The notes: generated from the sequence alone by a model not told the origin. DNA of 48,884 nt from an uncultured Acidobacteriota bacterium (GCA_902826455.1 CADEEV010000009.1:77186-126069), one strand, 5' to 3'. Counted from the stretch's first letter, positions 37,006 to 45,212 are shown. Translations and numbers: made by a program.

Positions 37006-37389
37006 TCACTGTGGGCTGCGGAAGGCGGCGAGGAGCGCGGCCGCGGACAGGAGCCCGACGAAAAGACCAAGGGTGACGGGGCGGTGGCTGCCCAGAAGCG
37101 GATGCACTGTCGTCCCGAGCCAGCCGAGGCCCACATGCAACGCTGCGGCAAGGGCCAAGACGAGCACCAGCGCGAGCACCGCCCTGGGGACATCGAAGGT
37201 CAGCGCCGCGGATCCCAGCTGGTCGGCGGTTCCTCGAAGCCAGGCCACGCTCACCGCGACCGTGCTGAGGAGGGCCGCGACCATGGCCGACGCCAGGCTC
37301 TGAGACATCGCGGTCAACGCAAGGCGCTCAGAGAGCAGCCCGGAGCTGAGCCCCACGAGGATGCCGAGCGCGAGCATGGCCACGGTCAT
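37006..37389 (-). CDS. Hypothetical small membrane protein
   Basis: 127 residues, four hydrophobic helices (LALGILVGLSSGLLSE; SAMVAALLSTVAVSVAWL; AVLALVLVLALAAALHVGL; TLGLFVGLLSAAALLAAF). No family recognised. ATG 37389 follows the TAG of the S41-like gene with no gap, so the two are certainly on one transcript. Confidence 0.55.
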   Translation of the reverse strand: MTVAMLALGILVGLSSGLLSERLALTAMSQSLASAMVAALLSTVAVSVAWLRGTADQLGSAALTFDVPRAVLALVLVLALAAALHVGLGWLGTTVHPLLGSHRPVTLGLFVGLLSAAALLAAFRSPQ

Positions 37390-38379
37390 CTAGCCTCCGC
37401 TCCCGCGCAGCCACGCGATCGCCCTGCTGACCACCTGCGCATCCCCCGCCACGGACTCGTCCGGCACGAGAGGAACGCCGTACGGCGCGAGGCTGCGATC
37501 GGCCATCACCGAGACGGTGAGATACAACGTGGCGCCGTCGCTCAGGCCGAAGCTCTGATTGGCCGTCGAGAGGCCACAGGTGGCGGTTCCGAAGCTGCGT
37601 GTGTTCGGCCGCGCGCGAAACGCCACGACGACTGCTTCACCGGAGCTGGCGACGGCGATGTCCGTGAGCACCGCGACCTTCGCGGTGCCGCCGATGAGCG
37701 TGTACGGCTGCGACGCTCGGACGACCTGGCTCGGCCCGGAGAAGGATTCTCCGTTGCGGTAGCCCCACGGCGTCGATGGTCCGCTGACGGGGACGAAGTA
37801 CCCGGCCACACCCTCGCCAAGGACGGGCCCGACGCCCGCGATCATCGGCCACATGTTGCCGCCGGTGTTTCCCCTGACGTCCACGATCCAGCCGGCGAGC
37901 CCGGGCCTGTCCCGTGATCGGATCTGCTGCTGGATCTCGTCCGCGAAGGCCACGTCGGCGCCAAGAGCGCTGTTGCTGAACCCGGCGACGCGGACGTAGC
38001 CGATGTCGGACGGAGTCGCGGCGTTGGGCACCGGTGCCGCGCTGCACTGCGGAAGCGTCGGGTTGTTGACGAAGGTGCCCGAGGCCGACAGGTAGAAGCT
38101 GTGATGGTCGTCCAGCAGCCGGAGCGCCAGCGCGATCGCGGGATAGAGATCGGGAATCGTGGTCGCGCCCTGCGCCGCCTGGTTGACCTGGGCCCTGACG
38201 TCCGTCCAGTTGATGCGGCTGCGATTGATCGAGTTGCCCTGCATGATGTCGAGGATCTCTTTGGTGTAGTCGCTGGGCTGGCGCGAGGGCGGCGGCATAC
38301 TGGACTCGCTGCCGCACGCCGTGCCGAGTAGCACGGCACAGGCCAGTGCTCGCAGTGTGTGATGCGTGCCGAGGTTCAT
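37390..38379 (-). CDS. S41 family peptidase-like lipoprotein
   Basis: 329 residues from ATG 38379, preferred because GAGGA lies five bases upstream; ATG 38394 is the longer option. The signal peptide ends in GTAC, a passable lipobox. The S41 (tail-specific protease) core is seen in WIVDVRGNTGGNMWP and TDIAVASSGEAVVVAF, where the Ser of SSGE is the likely nucleophile. No PDZ domain is evident. A periplasmic degradative role is the family expectation. Confidence 0.78.
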   Translation of the reverse strand: MNLGTHHTLRALACAVLLGTACGSESSMPPPSRQPSDYTKEILDIMQGNSINRSRINWTDVRAQVNQAAQGATTIPDLYPAIALALRLLDDHHSFYLSASGTFVNNPTLPQCSAAPVPNAATPSDIGYVRVAGFSNSALGADVAFADEIQQQIRSRDRPGLAGWIVDVRGNTGGNMWPMIAGVGPVLGEGVAGYFVPVSGPSTPWGYRNGESFSGPSQVVRASQPYTLIGGTAKVAVLTDIAVASSGEAVVVAFRARPNTRSFGTATCGLSTANQSFGLSDGATLYLTVSVMADRSLAPYGVPLVPDESVAGDAQVVSRAIAWLRGSGG

Positions 38380-38403
38380 AGGAGTCCTCGCCATGAACGG
38401 CCT

Positions 38404-38901
38404 CTAGCCGAGGCTTTCAAGATACGCCACTGCCTTGAGTTTGCCCAGGTTCCGGGCCTCCTCGAGCGGTGTGGCGTAGTCGTCGATCTCGGTCCGGATG
38501 GACAAGTCCGCACCGTGGCGCACCAGCAGGGTGAGCGCGTCCACATCGTCGTAGGCTGCGGCCATGTGGGTCGGCGTCCAGTCGTTGATGCCCTTCAGGT
38601 TCACCGGCGCTCCGTGGTCCAGCAGGAGCTCGAGGATACGAAGGCGATCGGGGCCCTTGCTCTCGAGCGTGAGATGCACCGCCGTGTAGCCATCCTCACC
38701 CCTGTAGGCGAGGTCCATGGGATGAGCGAGCATCCACTCCACGGACGCCGCATTTCCACTCTCGACAGCGGCCAGGATCCAGGGCTGGTCCAGGAGAGGG
38801 TCCGCTCCGGTGGGGAAGCCGGGGATGCGATGGGACAGCTCGTTCAGGCGCTCGACCGAGCCCGAGCGCAGTGCTGCCACGACACTCTCGTACTCGCGCA
38901 T
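38404..38901 (-). CDS. Ankyrin repeat protein
   Basis: 165 residues with about four ankyrin repeats: PWILAAVESGNAASVEWML; GYTAVHLTLESKG with LRILELLLDHGAPVN; TPTHMAAAYDDVDALTLLVR, HGADLS; and TPLEEARNLGKLKAVAYL. A protein-binding scaffold in the cytoplasm. Start ATG 38901; 25 bases follow the membrane protein upstream. Confidence 0.88.
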   Translation of the reverse strand: MREYESVVAALRSGSVERLNELSHRIPGFPTGADPLLDQPWILAAVESGNAASVEWMLAHPMDLAYRGEDGYTAVHLTLESKGPDRLRILELLLDHGAPVNLKGINDWTPTHMAAAYDDVDALTLLVRHGADLSIRTEIDDYATPLEEARNLGKLKAVAYLESLG

Positions 38902-38926
38902 GTCCGTGCTGCCCCAGCTCGCTCCG

Positions 38927-39718
38927 CTACGACGTCGACGTGGCTCGTTCCCAAGAGGTGCCGATGACGGCGGCCACCGCCACGCCGATCAGGCCCGACA
39001 CCACCGTGTACACCGGCCAGATCACGAGCTGGGGGACGAGCACCAGGGTCGTGATCTGCGAGAGGCTGCCCGAGACGAAGTGATAGCTGGCACCCCAGGG
39101 CGTGCGCACGTTCGTCAGCGAGCTGATGTCGTAGTGCGAGCCGAGGTGCAGCAGCGTCGCCACCAGGTAGATGGCAGTGGCCGCGCCGCGGACCATCAGG
39201 CCGTACAGCAGAAGCCGGCCGGCGACGTAGCCGACGCGACGCGGCCGGGGCTGGCGGAACCAGAAGAAGGCGCCGACCATCGGCGTCAGCCAGACGACAC
39301 CGAACAGGTGGGCGAGGGGCTCCGGCGCCGCGGCCTTCTCGAGCAGGAAGCGCACGAACAGCACCAGCAGGCTCACGCCGACGGCCGCAGTCATAGGCCG
39401 GCCGGCCAGCACCTCGGCGCCACGATCGCCCAGGGCGAGGCCCAGGGTCCCGAGCATCAGGAAGAGGCCGGTGAGGACGTAGTAGGGAAGTCCCGCGGAG
39501 GCCTCCGCCTGGCTCGTGACGTACGGCGTGCCGAGCAGGAACACGGCCGTCGACGGCGTCTCCCGCAGGCCTTCGCTGTTGAGAGCGATCATCAGGCTCG
39601 CCAGGCCCGCGACGCTCGCGAGCAGGGCGGCGGCACGGCGCCAGCGCGGCGGCAGCGAGCTCCAGAACAGCAGGAGCGCCGCGAGCGTCGTGGCTCCGAC
39701 CGAGCTCGCGAGGGTCAC
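38927..39718 (-). CDS. Hypothetical multi-spanning membrane protein
   Basis: 263 residues from GTG 39718, or 266 from GTG 39727. About seven TM helices (for example LASVAGLASLMIAL, LPYYVLTGLFLMLGTLGL, VWLTPMVGAFFWF, VVSGLIGVAVAAVIG). No family recognised. GTG 39718 overlaps the stop of a 13-codon upstream frame as GTGA, matching the coupling style of the region. It is the first gene of the long minus-strand run and is divergent from the GT-C-like gene. Confidence 0.6.
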   Translation of the reverse strand: MTLASSVGATTLAALLLFWSSLPPRWRRAAALLASVAGLASLMIALNSEGLRETPSTAVFLLGTPYVTSQAEASAGLPYYVLTGLFLMLGTLGLALGDRGAEVLAGRPMTAAVGVSLLVLFVRFLLEKAAAPEPLAHLFGVVWLTPMVGAFFWFRQPRPRRVGYVAGRLLLYGLMVRGAATAIYLVATLLHLGSHYDISSLTNVRTPWGASYHFVSGSLSQITTLVLVPQLVIWPVYTVVSGLIGVAVAAVIGTSWERATSTS

Positions 39719-39756
39719 CGCAGACACGCGGACGTGGCCTGCGAGGGGGGAGCCAT
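39715..39756 (-). CDS. Possible 13-codon upstream leader frame
   Basis: ATG 39756 opens a 13-residue frame (MAPPSQATSACLR) whose TGA overlaps the GTG start of the membrane protein gene (GTGA). TAGAGT lies eight bases upstream, so the ATG would be at the 5' end of the message. It could be a coupling leader or chance. Confidence 0.3.
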   Translation of the reverse strand: MAPPSQATSACLR

Positions 39757-39764
39757 GGTCGCGG

Positions 39765-39770
39765 ACTCTA
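39765..39770 (-). promoter_or_regulatory. Possible -10 box (TAGAGT) for the 30-gene run
   Basis: TAGAGT on the minus strand lies eight bases before ATG 39756, in the 83-base divergent spacer that also carries TATAAT on the plus strand. No clear -35 is visible. Confidence 0.35.
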
Positions 39771-39786
39771 GCACACCGTGCAGGCC

Positions 39787-39792
39787 TATAAT
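39787..39792 (+). promoter_or_regulatory. -10 box (TATAAT), leaderless promoter candidate
   Basis: A perfect TATAAT in a GC-rich region ends nine bases before ATG 39802, with no Shine-Dalgarno between. Transcription would begin within a few bases of the start codon. Confidence 0.5.
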
Positions 39793-39801
39793 CCGCCGGG
39801 A

Positions 39802-41970
39802 ATGGAGCGAGAGAAGCGGCTTCGGGCCGCCGCGGCTGCTGCGCTCGCCTATCTCGCCATCGCCGTCCTGTGGGCCGCGCCGTCGTCCCTCTCGCCGACC
39901 GACGCCGTGCCCGACCTCGGCGACCCCGTGCACCTCTCGTACGTCATGGCGTGGGACGCGCACCAGCTCGTGCGGGCGCCCTGGGCCCTGTTCGACTCCA
40001 ACAGCTTCCACCCCTACCCGAGGAGCCTGACGTTCGGCGACCACCTGCTGCCCGAGGCGATCCTGGTGGCGCCGATCAACTGGGCCACGGGCAACGCCGT
40101 GCTGGCCTCGAACGTGGGCGTGCTGCTCGCCCTCACGCTGTCCGCGTTCACGATGTTCCTGCTGGTGCGGCGCGTGACCGGCTCGTCGGCCGCGGCGTTC
40201 CTGGCCGGCCTCGCGTACGCCTTCAACAGCTTCACGCGCCACGAGCTGCCGCGGGTCCACGTCCTCAACGTCCAGTGGTGGCCCCTCGCGCTCCTTTTCC
40301 TGGATCGCTACGTGCGCGACGGACGGCGGCGCGACGCCAGCTGGCTCGCGCTGCTCCTGCTCGTCCAGGGCCTGTCCGGCACGTACTACCTCGTGTACAC
40401 GGCGCTCCTCGCGCCCGTGTGGTTCGCGATCGTGTACGGCAGCGCCGGGCGCTGGCCGCGCGCGGCCGAGTGGCGCGCGCTCGGCATCGCCGGCGCGATC
40501 GCCTGCGTGCCGCTGCTCGTCGTGATGGCGCCGTACCTGGCGCAGATGCGATCGATGGCGTTCGAGAAAGGCCTCGAGCCCGGTGTCGATCTGCTCTCGT
40601 ACCTCGCGCCGTTGTCGGCGCTCACGCTGTGGGGCGGCCTGAGCCCGAAGGGCATCCCGGGCACCGGCAGCCACTTCATCGGCTACGTCACCCTGGCGAC
40701 CGCCGTGCTCGGCGCCGTGCTCGCGCCGCGCACCGCGCCCGTGTGGGCCCGCCGCGTCGCGATCGCCACGGCCGGGCTCGGGCTCGTGCTGTCCCTGGGG
40801 TGGACCGTGAAGTGGGGCGGGGCCGACCTGGTGGCCGGACCGTACCGGCTTCTCTACTGGGGCTTCCCGCCGGCCCGGGGCATGGCCGGCCCCGAGCGTC
40901 TCGGCGTGCTCGTCCCGCTGGGACTCGCGATCCTGATCGGGCTCGGGGCCGCGGCGCTCCTGGCGCGCCTGGAGGGAGCGGGCCGCGCCGCTCTCTTCGT
41001 GGCGCTCGCCGTCCTGCTCCCGCTCGAGCACTGGCGCGCGCCGCGCGAGGCGTCGTACGTCCCGACCGGCGCCGCCGTCCCGGCGGTGTACGCGTGGGCC
41101 GCGGCCGAGTCGCGCGCGCCGATCGTCGACCTGCCGCTCTATCCCGACGTGGCCCGCAAGTTCTACGCCGTCTATCTCAACCTCTCGACCCACCACTTCC
41201 GTCCGATCCCGATCGGACGGACCTCGTTCTACCCGCCGATCCACGACCTGCTCGCGTGGTACCTGCGAGACTTCCCGGACGACACGTCGCTCACGCTGCT
41301 CGAGCGCCTCGGAGTGCGCGAGATCGTCGTTCACCCGCGGGCCTGGGAGGACGAGGCGGAGCGGACGCAACGCCTGGCGGCGCTCGCCTCCGAGCCGCGA
41401 CTCGCGCTCCTGAAGGAGTTCACCGACGTTCCGGCGGCGCGCTACGACGCCCTCAACCTGGGCCGCGAGAGCGTCTACCGGATCGTCGGCGAGGCGGCGC
41501 TCGCGACGCCCTGCGTGCCTCGGGACGAGGTGCCGCGCACGGGCTGGCGCGTCTCGGCGACCGGCACGGGGGATCCCGAGCTCGCGCGCGACGGGGACCG
41601 GCGCACCGCGTGGCGCATCGGACCGCCGCAGCGCCCGACCGACGCCTTCGACGTGGCGCTCCCGCGCAGCGAGACGCTGTCGGCCGTGGCCCTCGACCTC
41701 TACTATCCCTACGGCGAGTTCCCGCGGAACCTCAAGCTGTTCGCGCGCGACGGCGAGCGCTGGGAGCGTGTCGACTACGCCGACGGCCCCGCCGAGCGCT
41801 GGGCGACGCTGCAGGCCCTCCTCGAGCGCCCGCGCGAAGCGAGCCTCGTGCTGCGCTTCCAGCCGCGCGTGGCGAACGGCCTGCGCCTCGCGATCGGCGG
41901 CCGCGAGGGAGACGCGGCGTGGCCGCCGTGGTCCCTGCCGGAGCTCCACCTCTACCGCGCCTGCCCCTAG
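39802..41970 (+). CDS. GT-C-like multi-spanning membrane protein with C-terminal discoidin-like domain
   Basis: 722 residues from ATG 39802. TM1 is followed by a loop with DAVPDLGDPVHLSYVMAWD and NSFHPYPRSLTFGDH, the acidic first loop of GT-C glycosyltransferase-like proteins. About ten further TM helices run to about 410. A soluble region (420-560) with DLPLYPDVARKFYAVYLN and a beta domain (about 570-722; ARDGDRRTAWRIGPPQ, SLVLRFQPRVANGLRL) reminiscent of discoidin/F5-8C modules follow. A lipid-linked sugar transferase at the inner membrane is the best guess. Similar in plan to the protein at the left edge. Confidence 0.65.
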   Translation: MEREKRLRAAAAAALAYLAIAVLWAAPSSLSPTDAVPDLGDPVHLSYVMAWDAHQLVRAPWALFDSNSFHPYPRSLTFGDHLLPEAILVAPINWATGNAVLASNVGVLLALTLSAFTMFLLVRRVTGSSAAAFLAGLAYAFNSFTRHELPRVHVLNVQWWPLALLFLDRYVRDGRRRDASWLALLLLVQGLSGTYYLVYTALLAPVWFAIVYGSAGRWPRAAEWRALGIAGAIACVPLLVVMAPYLAQMRSMAFEKGLEPGVDLLSYLAPLSALTLWGGLSPKGIPGTGSHFIGYVTLATAVLGAVLAPRTAPVWARRVAIATAGLGLVLSLGWTVKWGGADLVAGPYRLLYWGFPPARGMAGPERLGVLVPLGLAILIGLGAAALLARLEGAGRAALFVALAVLLPLEHWRAPREASYVPTGAAVPAVYAWAAAESRAPIVDLPLYPDVARKFYAVYLNLSTHHFRPIPIGRTSFYPPIHDLLAWYLRDFPDDTSLTLLERLGVREIVVHPRAWEDEAERTQRLAALASEPRLALLKEFTDVPAARYDALNLGRESVYRIVGEAALATPCVPRDEVPRTGWRVSATGTGDPELARDGDRRTAWRIGPPQRPTDAFDVALPRSETLSAVALDLYYPYGEFPRNLKLFARDGERWERVDYADGPAERWATLQALLERPREASLVLRFQPRVANGLRLAIGGREGDAAWPPWSLPELHLYRACP

Positions 41971-41995
41971 GACCGCGGGTTATACTCGCGGTCCT
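41969..41995. promoter_or_regulatory. Perfect 9-bp inverted repeat enclosing a -10-like TATACT
   Basis: AGGACCGCG and CGCGGTCCT flank a nine-base loop GGTTATACT. The left arm begins within the stop codon of the GT-C-like gene and the right arm ends one base before ATG 41997 of the GAF gene. TATACT (41981-41986) could be its -10. The structure may be an operator, a terminator for the upstream gene, or a leader hairpin. Confidence 0.5.
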
Positions 41996-41996
41996 C

Positions 41997-42533
41997 ATGG
42001 AAGTCGTCGAGATCCTCGCCGCGATGGCGGCCAGCAAGGCCGAGACGAAGGACCCCCTCGGGCTGTTCCTCGACATGTGCGACCGCGTCGTCAAGGTCGC
42101 GAGCGCCACGTTCGCGTGCAAGAGCGACGAGGTGGCCATCCTGCTGCTCACCGCCGACGCCAAGCACCTGCGCTTCGCGGCGCCGCGGAAGCTGATGGAG
42201 CTCGGCACGATCCCGATCTCCAAGCGCGAGTCGATCGCCGTGGGCGTCTTCAACAAGAAGGCGTCCGAGGTGATGAACAACGTGCCGATGGTGAAGCACG
42301 TGTCGTTCTTCGAGAGCGTCAAGCTGCGGGACAAGCCGGCGCCGATCCAGAAGATGGTCACGGTGCCGATCCTGCGGCGCGGGGACGTCGTCGGGGTCGC
42401 CCAGATCAGCCGCAAGGGCGAGAACGCCGCGGCCGCCGGGCCCGACTTCTCGCCCGCGGACGTGCGCAAGGCCGAGGACCTGTTCGAGGCCGTGGCACCC
42501 TACCTGCTCGCCGCCCGCCCGGAGAAGTTCTAG
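41997..42533 (+). CDS. GAF domain protein
   Basis: 178 residues. A single GAF-like fold: FLDMCDRVVKVASATFACKS, VAILLLTADAKHLRF, SIAVGVFNKKASEVMNNV, PIQKMVTVPILRRGDVVGVA, ending with a helix (ADVRKAEDLFEAVAPYLL). It is a probable cytoplasmic ligand-binding or signalling module without an output domain. Its stop lies two bases from the stop of the convergent kinase gene; the two stops form the palindrome TAGATCTA. The gene is preceded by the inverted repeat. Confidence 0.8.
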   Translation: MEVVEILAAMAASKAETKDPLGLFLDMCDRVVKVASATFACKSDEVAILLLTADAKHLRFAAPRKLMELGTIPISKRESIAVGVFNKKASEVMNNVPMVKHVSFFESVKLRDKPAPIQKMVTVPILRRGDVVGVAQISRKGENAAAAGPDFSPADVRKAEDLFEAVAPYLLAARPEKF

Positions 42534-42535
42534 AT

Positions 42536-44410
42536 CTACTCGGTGCCGGCGCGGATGATGCCGGAGTCGTCGCCGACGAACGGACGGCCGCCGGGGGCGA
42601 TGGGCACGGCGCTGATGCGGAAGCTGTCGCCCGACTGCTGCAGCTCGAAGCGATAGCCGCGGCGCACGAAGCCGCTGGGCTGCACCGAGACGTCGAGGAA
42701 CAGCGTGCCGGCCTTCGCCATCTCGGTGAGCGTGCCGTAGCGGCCGTTCTTCGCGTGGAACTGTTCTTCGGCGTCGATGACGTGGCGGGTCGTGCCGAGA
42801 GCGGGACGCTCGATCGCGGCCATGGGCCGCGGCGTGCGGGCGCGGGCCTGGAAGCGGCCGGTCGCGCCGAAGGTGCCGCTGCGCGAGGAGCCGTTCGAGC
42901 TGCGATAGCCGTCGGCCAGGCGCTGGCCGGCCTCGCGGCCGTCGGCCTGCTCCTCGACGGGCTCTTCGTCCAGGAACGAGCCGCCCTGGTCCTCCTGCGG
43001 CGGCGGCGCCTGCTGGCGTGGCGGCGCGGTGCGTACGGCCTGTGTCGGCGGCGGCGCGGCCTGGGTCGGGGGCGGAGCGGTCACGGGCGGGGCCGTCACC
43101 GGCGGCGCCGTCTCGGGAGGCGTCTGCTGCTGGTACGCCGGCTGGGTCGTGGCCGGCGCGACCGGCGGGGGCGTGATCGCCGTGCGCGGGTCGTCGGATG
43201 GCGTCACGACGGCCGTCTGCACCGCCGGCTTGCGCAGGAACAGGTACCAGCCGGCGACCACCGTGCCGATCGCGAGGAACAGGAAGATCGCGCCGAAGGC
43301 GATCAGCGGCCCCATGCTCCCCTTGCGCGTGACGACGGGGCGTGGCGCCGGAACCGGCGGGGGAGCCCCGACCGGCGGCGGCGGCGTGCGCTTCTGCGTG
43401 CCCGGCGACGTCGAGACGCGCGTGGCCTCGGCCGCGCTCTGGATCGTCACTGGCGTCGCGAGGGTCATCGGCGTGTTGAGCGTCGGGGGCCCGGCGGGAT
43501 GCTTGCTGCCGGGCGAGGTGGCCACCTCGGCCTGACGCACGGTGGGCGTCGAGCCGGCGCGGGTCAGCGTGAGCAGGTCGTCGGCCAGCTCGCGGCCGTT
43601 CTGGTACCGGGTCTCGGGCGCCTTGGACAGCGCTTTCGAGAGGATCCGGCTGACCTCGTCCGGGAGGTTCGCGTCGACCTCGCGGATCGGCGTCGGCTCC
43701 TCCGCGATGATCTTGAAGATCAGGCCCGTGATCGACTCGCCGCGGAAGGCCTTGGTCCCGGCCAGCATCTCGTAGAAGACGGCGCCCACCGCGAACAGGT
43801 CGCTGCGGCCGTCGAGGGCGCTGCCGCGAGCCTGTTCCGGGCTCATGTACGAGGGCGTGCCGAGCAGGCTGCCGGTGGCCGTGAGGTGGTCGACCGAGTT
43901 CGTGACCTTCGCGATGCCGAAGTCCGTGACCTTCACGCGGTCGCCGGGCTCGATCATGATGTTCGCGGGCTTGATGTCGCGGTGCACGACGCTGTTCTTG
44001 TGGGCGAAGTCGAGGGCGTCCGCGACCTGGGCGGCGATCGACGCCGCGCGCTCCAGGGGCAGGCGGCCCGTGCTCGCAATGATCTTCTCGAGCCCGACGC
44101 CGTCGATGAACTCCATCGCGAGGTACGACATGCCGTCGGCCTCGCCGATGTCGTAGATCGTCACGATGTTCGGATGCCGGAGCTGGGCCGAGACCTGGGC
44201 CTCGCGCTCGAAGCGGTCGACCAGCTCCTCGAGGGAGGCGCCCTGGGCGGCGAGGCCCTCGAGACGGATGGTCTTGATCGCCACCATGCGGCCCAGGATC
44301 TTGTCCTTGGCCTTGTAGACGGTGCCGAAAGCGCCGGCGCCGAGGCGCTGGACGACCTGGTAGCGGCCCGCGATCTCGGAGGGCTCGGCGTTCGGTTTCG
44401 ACTGGCCCAT
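42536..44410 (-). CDS. Transmembrane Ser/Thr protein kinase with pilin-like extracytoplasmic domain
   Basis: 624 residues. The kinase domain is about 17-285: GAGAFGTVYKAKD glycine loop (24-36), Lys46 in AIK, HRDIKPAN from 143, DFGIAK and GTPSYMSPEQARG, so it should be active. A Pro/Thr-rich stretch leads to one TM helix (about 368-390), then a second long Pro/Gln-rich stretch to about 480. The last 110 residues (AEEQFHAKNGRYGTLTEMA, GYRFELQQSGDSF, DDSGIIR) resemble the globular part of type IV pilin/pseudopilin-like proteins and may act as a periplasmic sensor. ATG 44410 follows the HIT gene by three bases. Confidence 0.92.
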   Translation of the reverse strand: MGQSKPNAEPSEIAGRYQVVQRLGAGAFGTVYKAKDKILGRMVAIKTIRLEGLAAQGASLEELVDRFEREAQVSAQLRHPNIVTIYDIGEADGMSYLAMEFIDGVGLEKIIASTGRLPLERAASIAAQVADALDFAHKNSVVHRDIKPANIMIEPGDRVKVTDFGIAKVTNSVDHLTATGSLLGTPSYMSPEQARGSALDGRSDLFAVGAVFYEMLAGTKAFRGESITGLIFKIIAEEPTPIREVDANLPDEVSRILSKALSKAPETRYQNGRELADDLLTLTRAGSTPTVRQAEVATSPGSKHPAGPPTLNTPMTLATPVTIQSAAEATRVSTSPGTQKRTPPPPVGAPPPVPAPRPVVTRKGSMGPLIAFGAIFLFLAIGTVVAGWYLFLRKPAVQTAVVTPSDDPRTAITPPPVAPATTQPAYQQQTPPETAPPVTAPPVTAPPPTQAAPPPTQAVRTAPPRQQAPPPQEDQGGSFLDEEPVEEQADGREAGQRLADGYRSSNGSSRSGTFGATGRFQARARTPRPMAAIERPALGTTRHVIDAEEQFHAKNGRYGTLTEMAKAGTLFLDVSVQPSGFVRRGYRFELQQSGDSFRISAVPIAPGGRPFVGDDSGIIRAGTE

Positions 44411-44413
44411 GCC

Positions 44414-44755
44414 TTAGCCCGGGGGCCAGCCGAGACGCCGGCCGCCCAGAAGGTGGAGGTGCACGTGGTGGACGCTGTAGCCCGCGTCCTCGCCGTAGTT
44501 CAGGGCGAGGCGGAAACCGCGCGGCACGAGGCCCAGCTCCTTCGCGATCTCCTTGGCCCGGCGCACGAGGGAGCCGACCAGCGCGTCGTCGTCCGGAGTC
44601 AGGTCCTCGAGGCTCGCGATGTGGCGCTTGGGGATCACGAGGACGTGGTGGGGAGCCTGCGGAGACACGTCGAGGAAGGCGAGCACGCTCTCGTCCTCGT
44701 AGGCCTTCTTGGACGGGATGCGGCCCGCCACGATCTCGCAGAAGAGACAAGCCAT
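44414..44755 (-). CDS. HIT family protein
   Basis: 113 residues. CLFCEIVAGRIPSKK at the N-terminus and the histidine triad HVHLHLL (97-103) define an HINT-type nucleotide hydrolase acting on adenosine phosphoramidates or related dinucleotides. Slightly shorter than average but complete. ATG 44755 has no Shine-Dalgarno; TAGACT lies 11 bases upstream. Confidence 0.95.
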   Translation of the reverse strand: MACLFCEIVAGRIPSKKAYEDESVLAFLDVSPQAPHHVLVIPKRHIASLEDLTPDDDALVGSLVRRAKEIAKELGLVPRGFRLALNYGEDAGYSVHHVHLHLLGGRRLGWPPG

Positions 44756-44766
44756 GCGAAAACGGG

Positions 44767-44772
44767 AGTCTA
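44767..44772 (-). promoter_or_regulatory. Possible -10 box (TAGACT) before the HIT gene
   Basis: TAGACT on the minus strand ends 11 bases before ATG 44755 in the 31-base spacer after the DUF1499 gene. No ribosome binding site follows. Confidence 0.35.
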
Positions 44773-44786
44773 CACCGTCCCCGGAG

Positions 44787-45212
44787 CTAGAACACTTCCC
44801 GGTCGAGGGCGTAGAGCAGGTCGCCGATGGCGCGGGCCTGGCGGCCCAGGTCCGGGGCGTCGAGGCGGGCCTTGGAGTGGACGCTCACGACGCTGCGGCC
44901 CTTCTCGCGCCGGATGCTCACGACCACGTCGTCGCGCAGCGGCAGCAGCGCGTGCTTGTGGACGGCCTGGATGCGGGCGCCCTCGGGTCCCTTGCCCTCG
45001 CCCACGATCTCCCAGCGGCCGAGGTCGCCCATCACCTTCTTGACGCCCTTCGCCACCGTGTCGACGGGGTACCCGTAGTCGTGAGGTACCAGCTCGGGGT
45101 ACTCGGGGGTCTTGCCGGTCTCGACCTCGCGCAGCCGGGGATAGGCCGTGAACAGGTAGAAGGCGTAGGCGATCAGGCCGAGGGCGAGGAGCTGCTTGAC
45201 GAGGGTCTTCAT
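44787..45212 (-). CDS. DUF1499 domain protein
   Basis: 141 residues with an N-terminal membrane anchor (about 5-23). The DUF1499 pattern is visible: GRWEIVGEGKG, LLPLRDDVVVSIRREKG, and a C-terminal DLGRQARAIGDLLYAL helix. The family is uncharacterised and often envelope associated. Its ATG overlaps the mutY stop (ATGA at 45212-45209). Confidence 0.85.
   Translation of the reverse strand: MKTLVKQLLALGLIAYAFYLFTAYPRLREVETGKTPEYPELVPHDYGYPVDTVAKGVKKVMGDLGRWEIVGEGKGPEGARIQAVHKHALLPLRDDVVVSIRREKGRSVVSVHSKARLDAPDLGRQARAIGDLLYALDREVF

Noticed and set aside
20986-39727. Integron-like cassette array
   Set aside because: No integrase and no repeated attC-like sites; gaps are too short to hold them.
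43029-43535. Gly/Val-rich plus-strand repeat protein
   Set aside because: It is the antisense of the Pro/Thr/Gln-rich linkers of the kinase.
41768-45043. A 1091-codon plus-strand frame across the GAF, kinase and HIT genes
   Set aside because: It crosses three well-supported genes, and its sequence is compositional noise.
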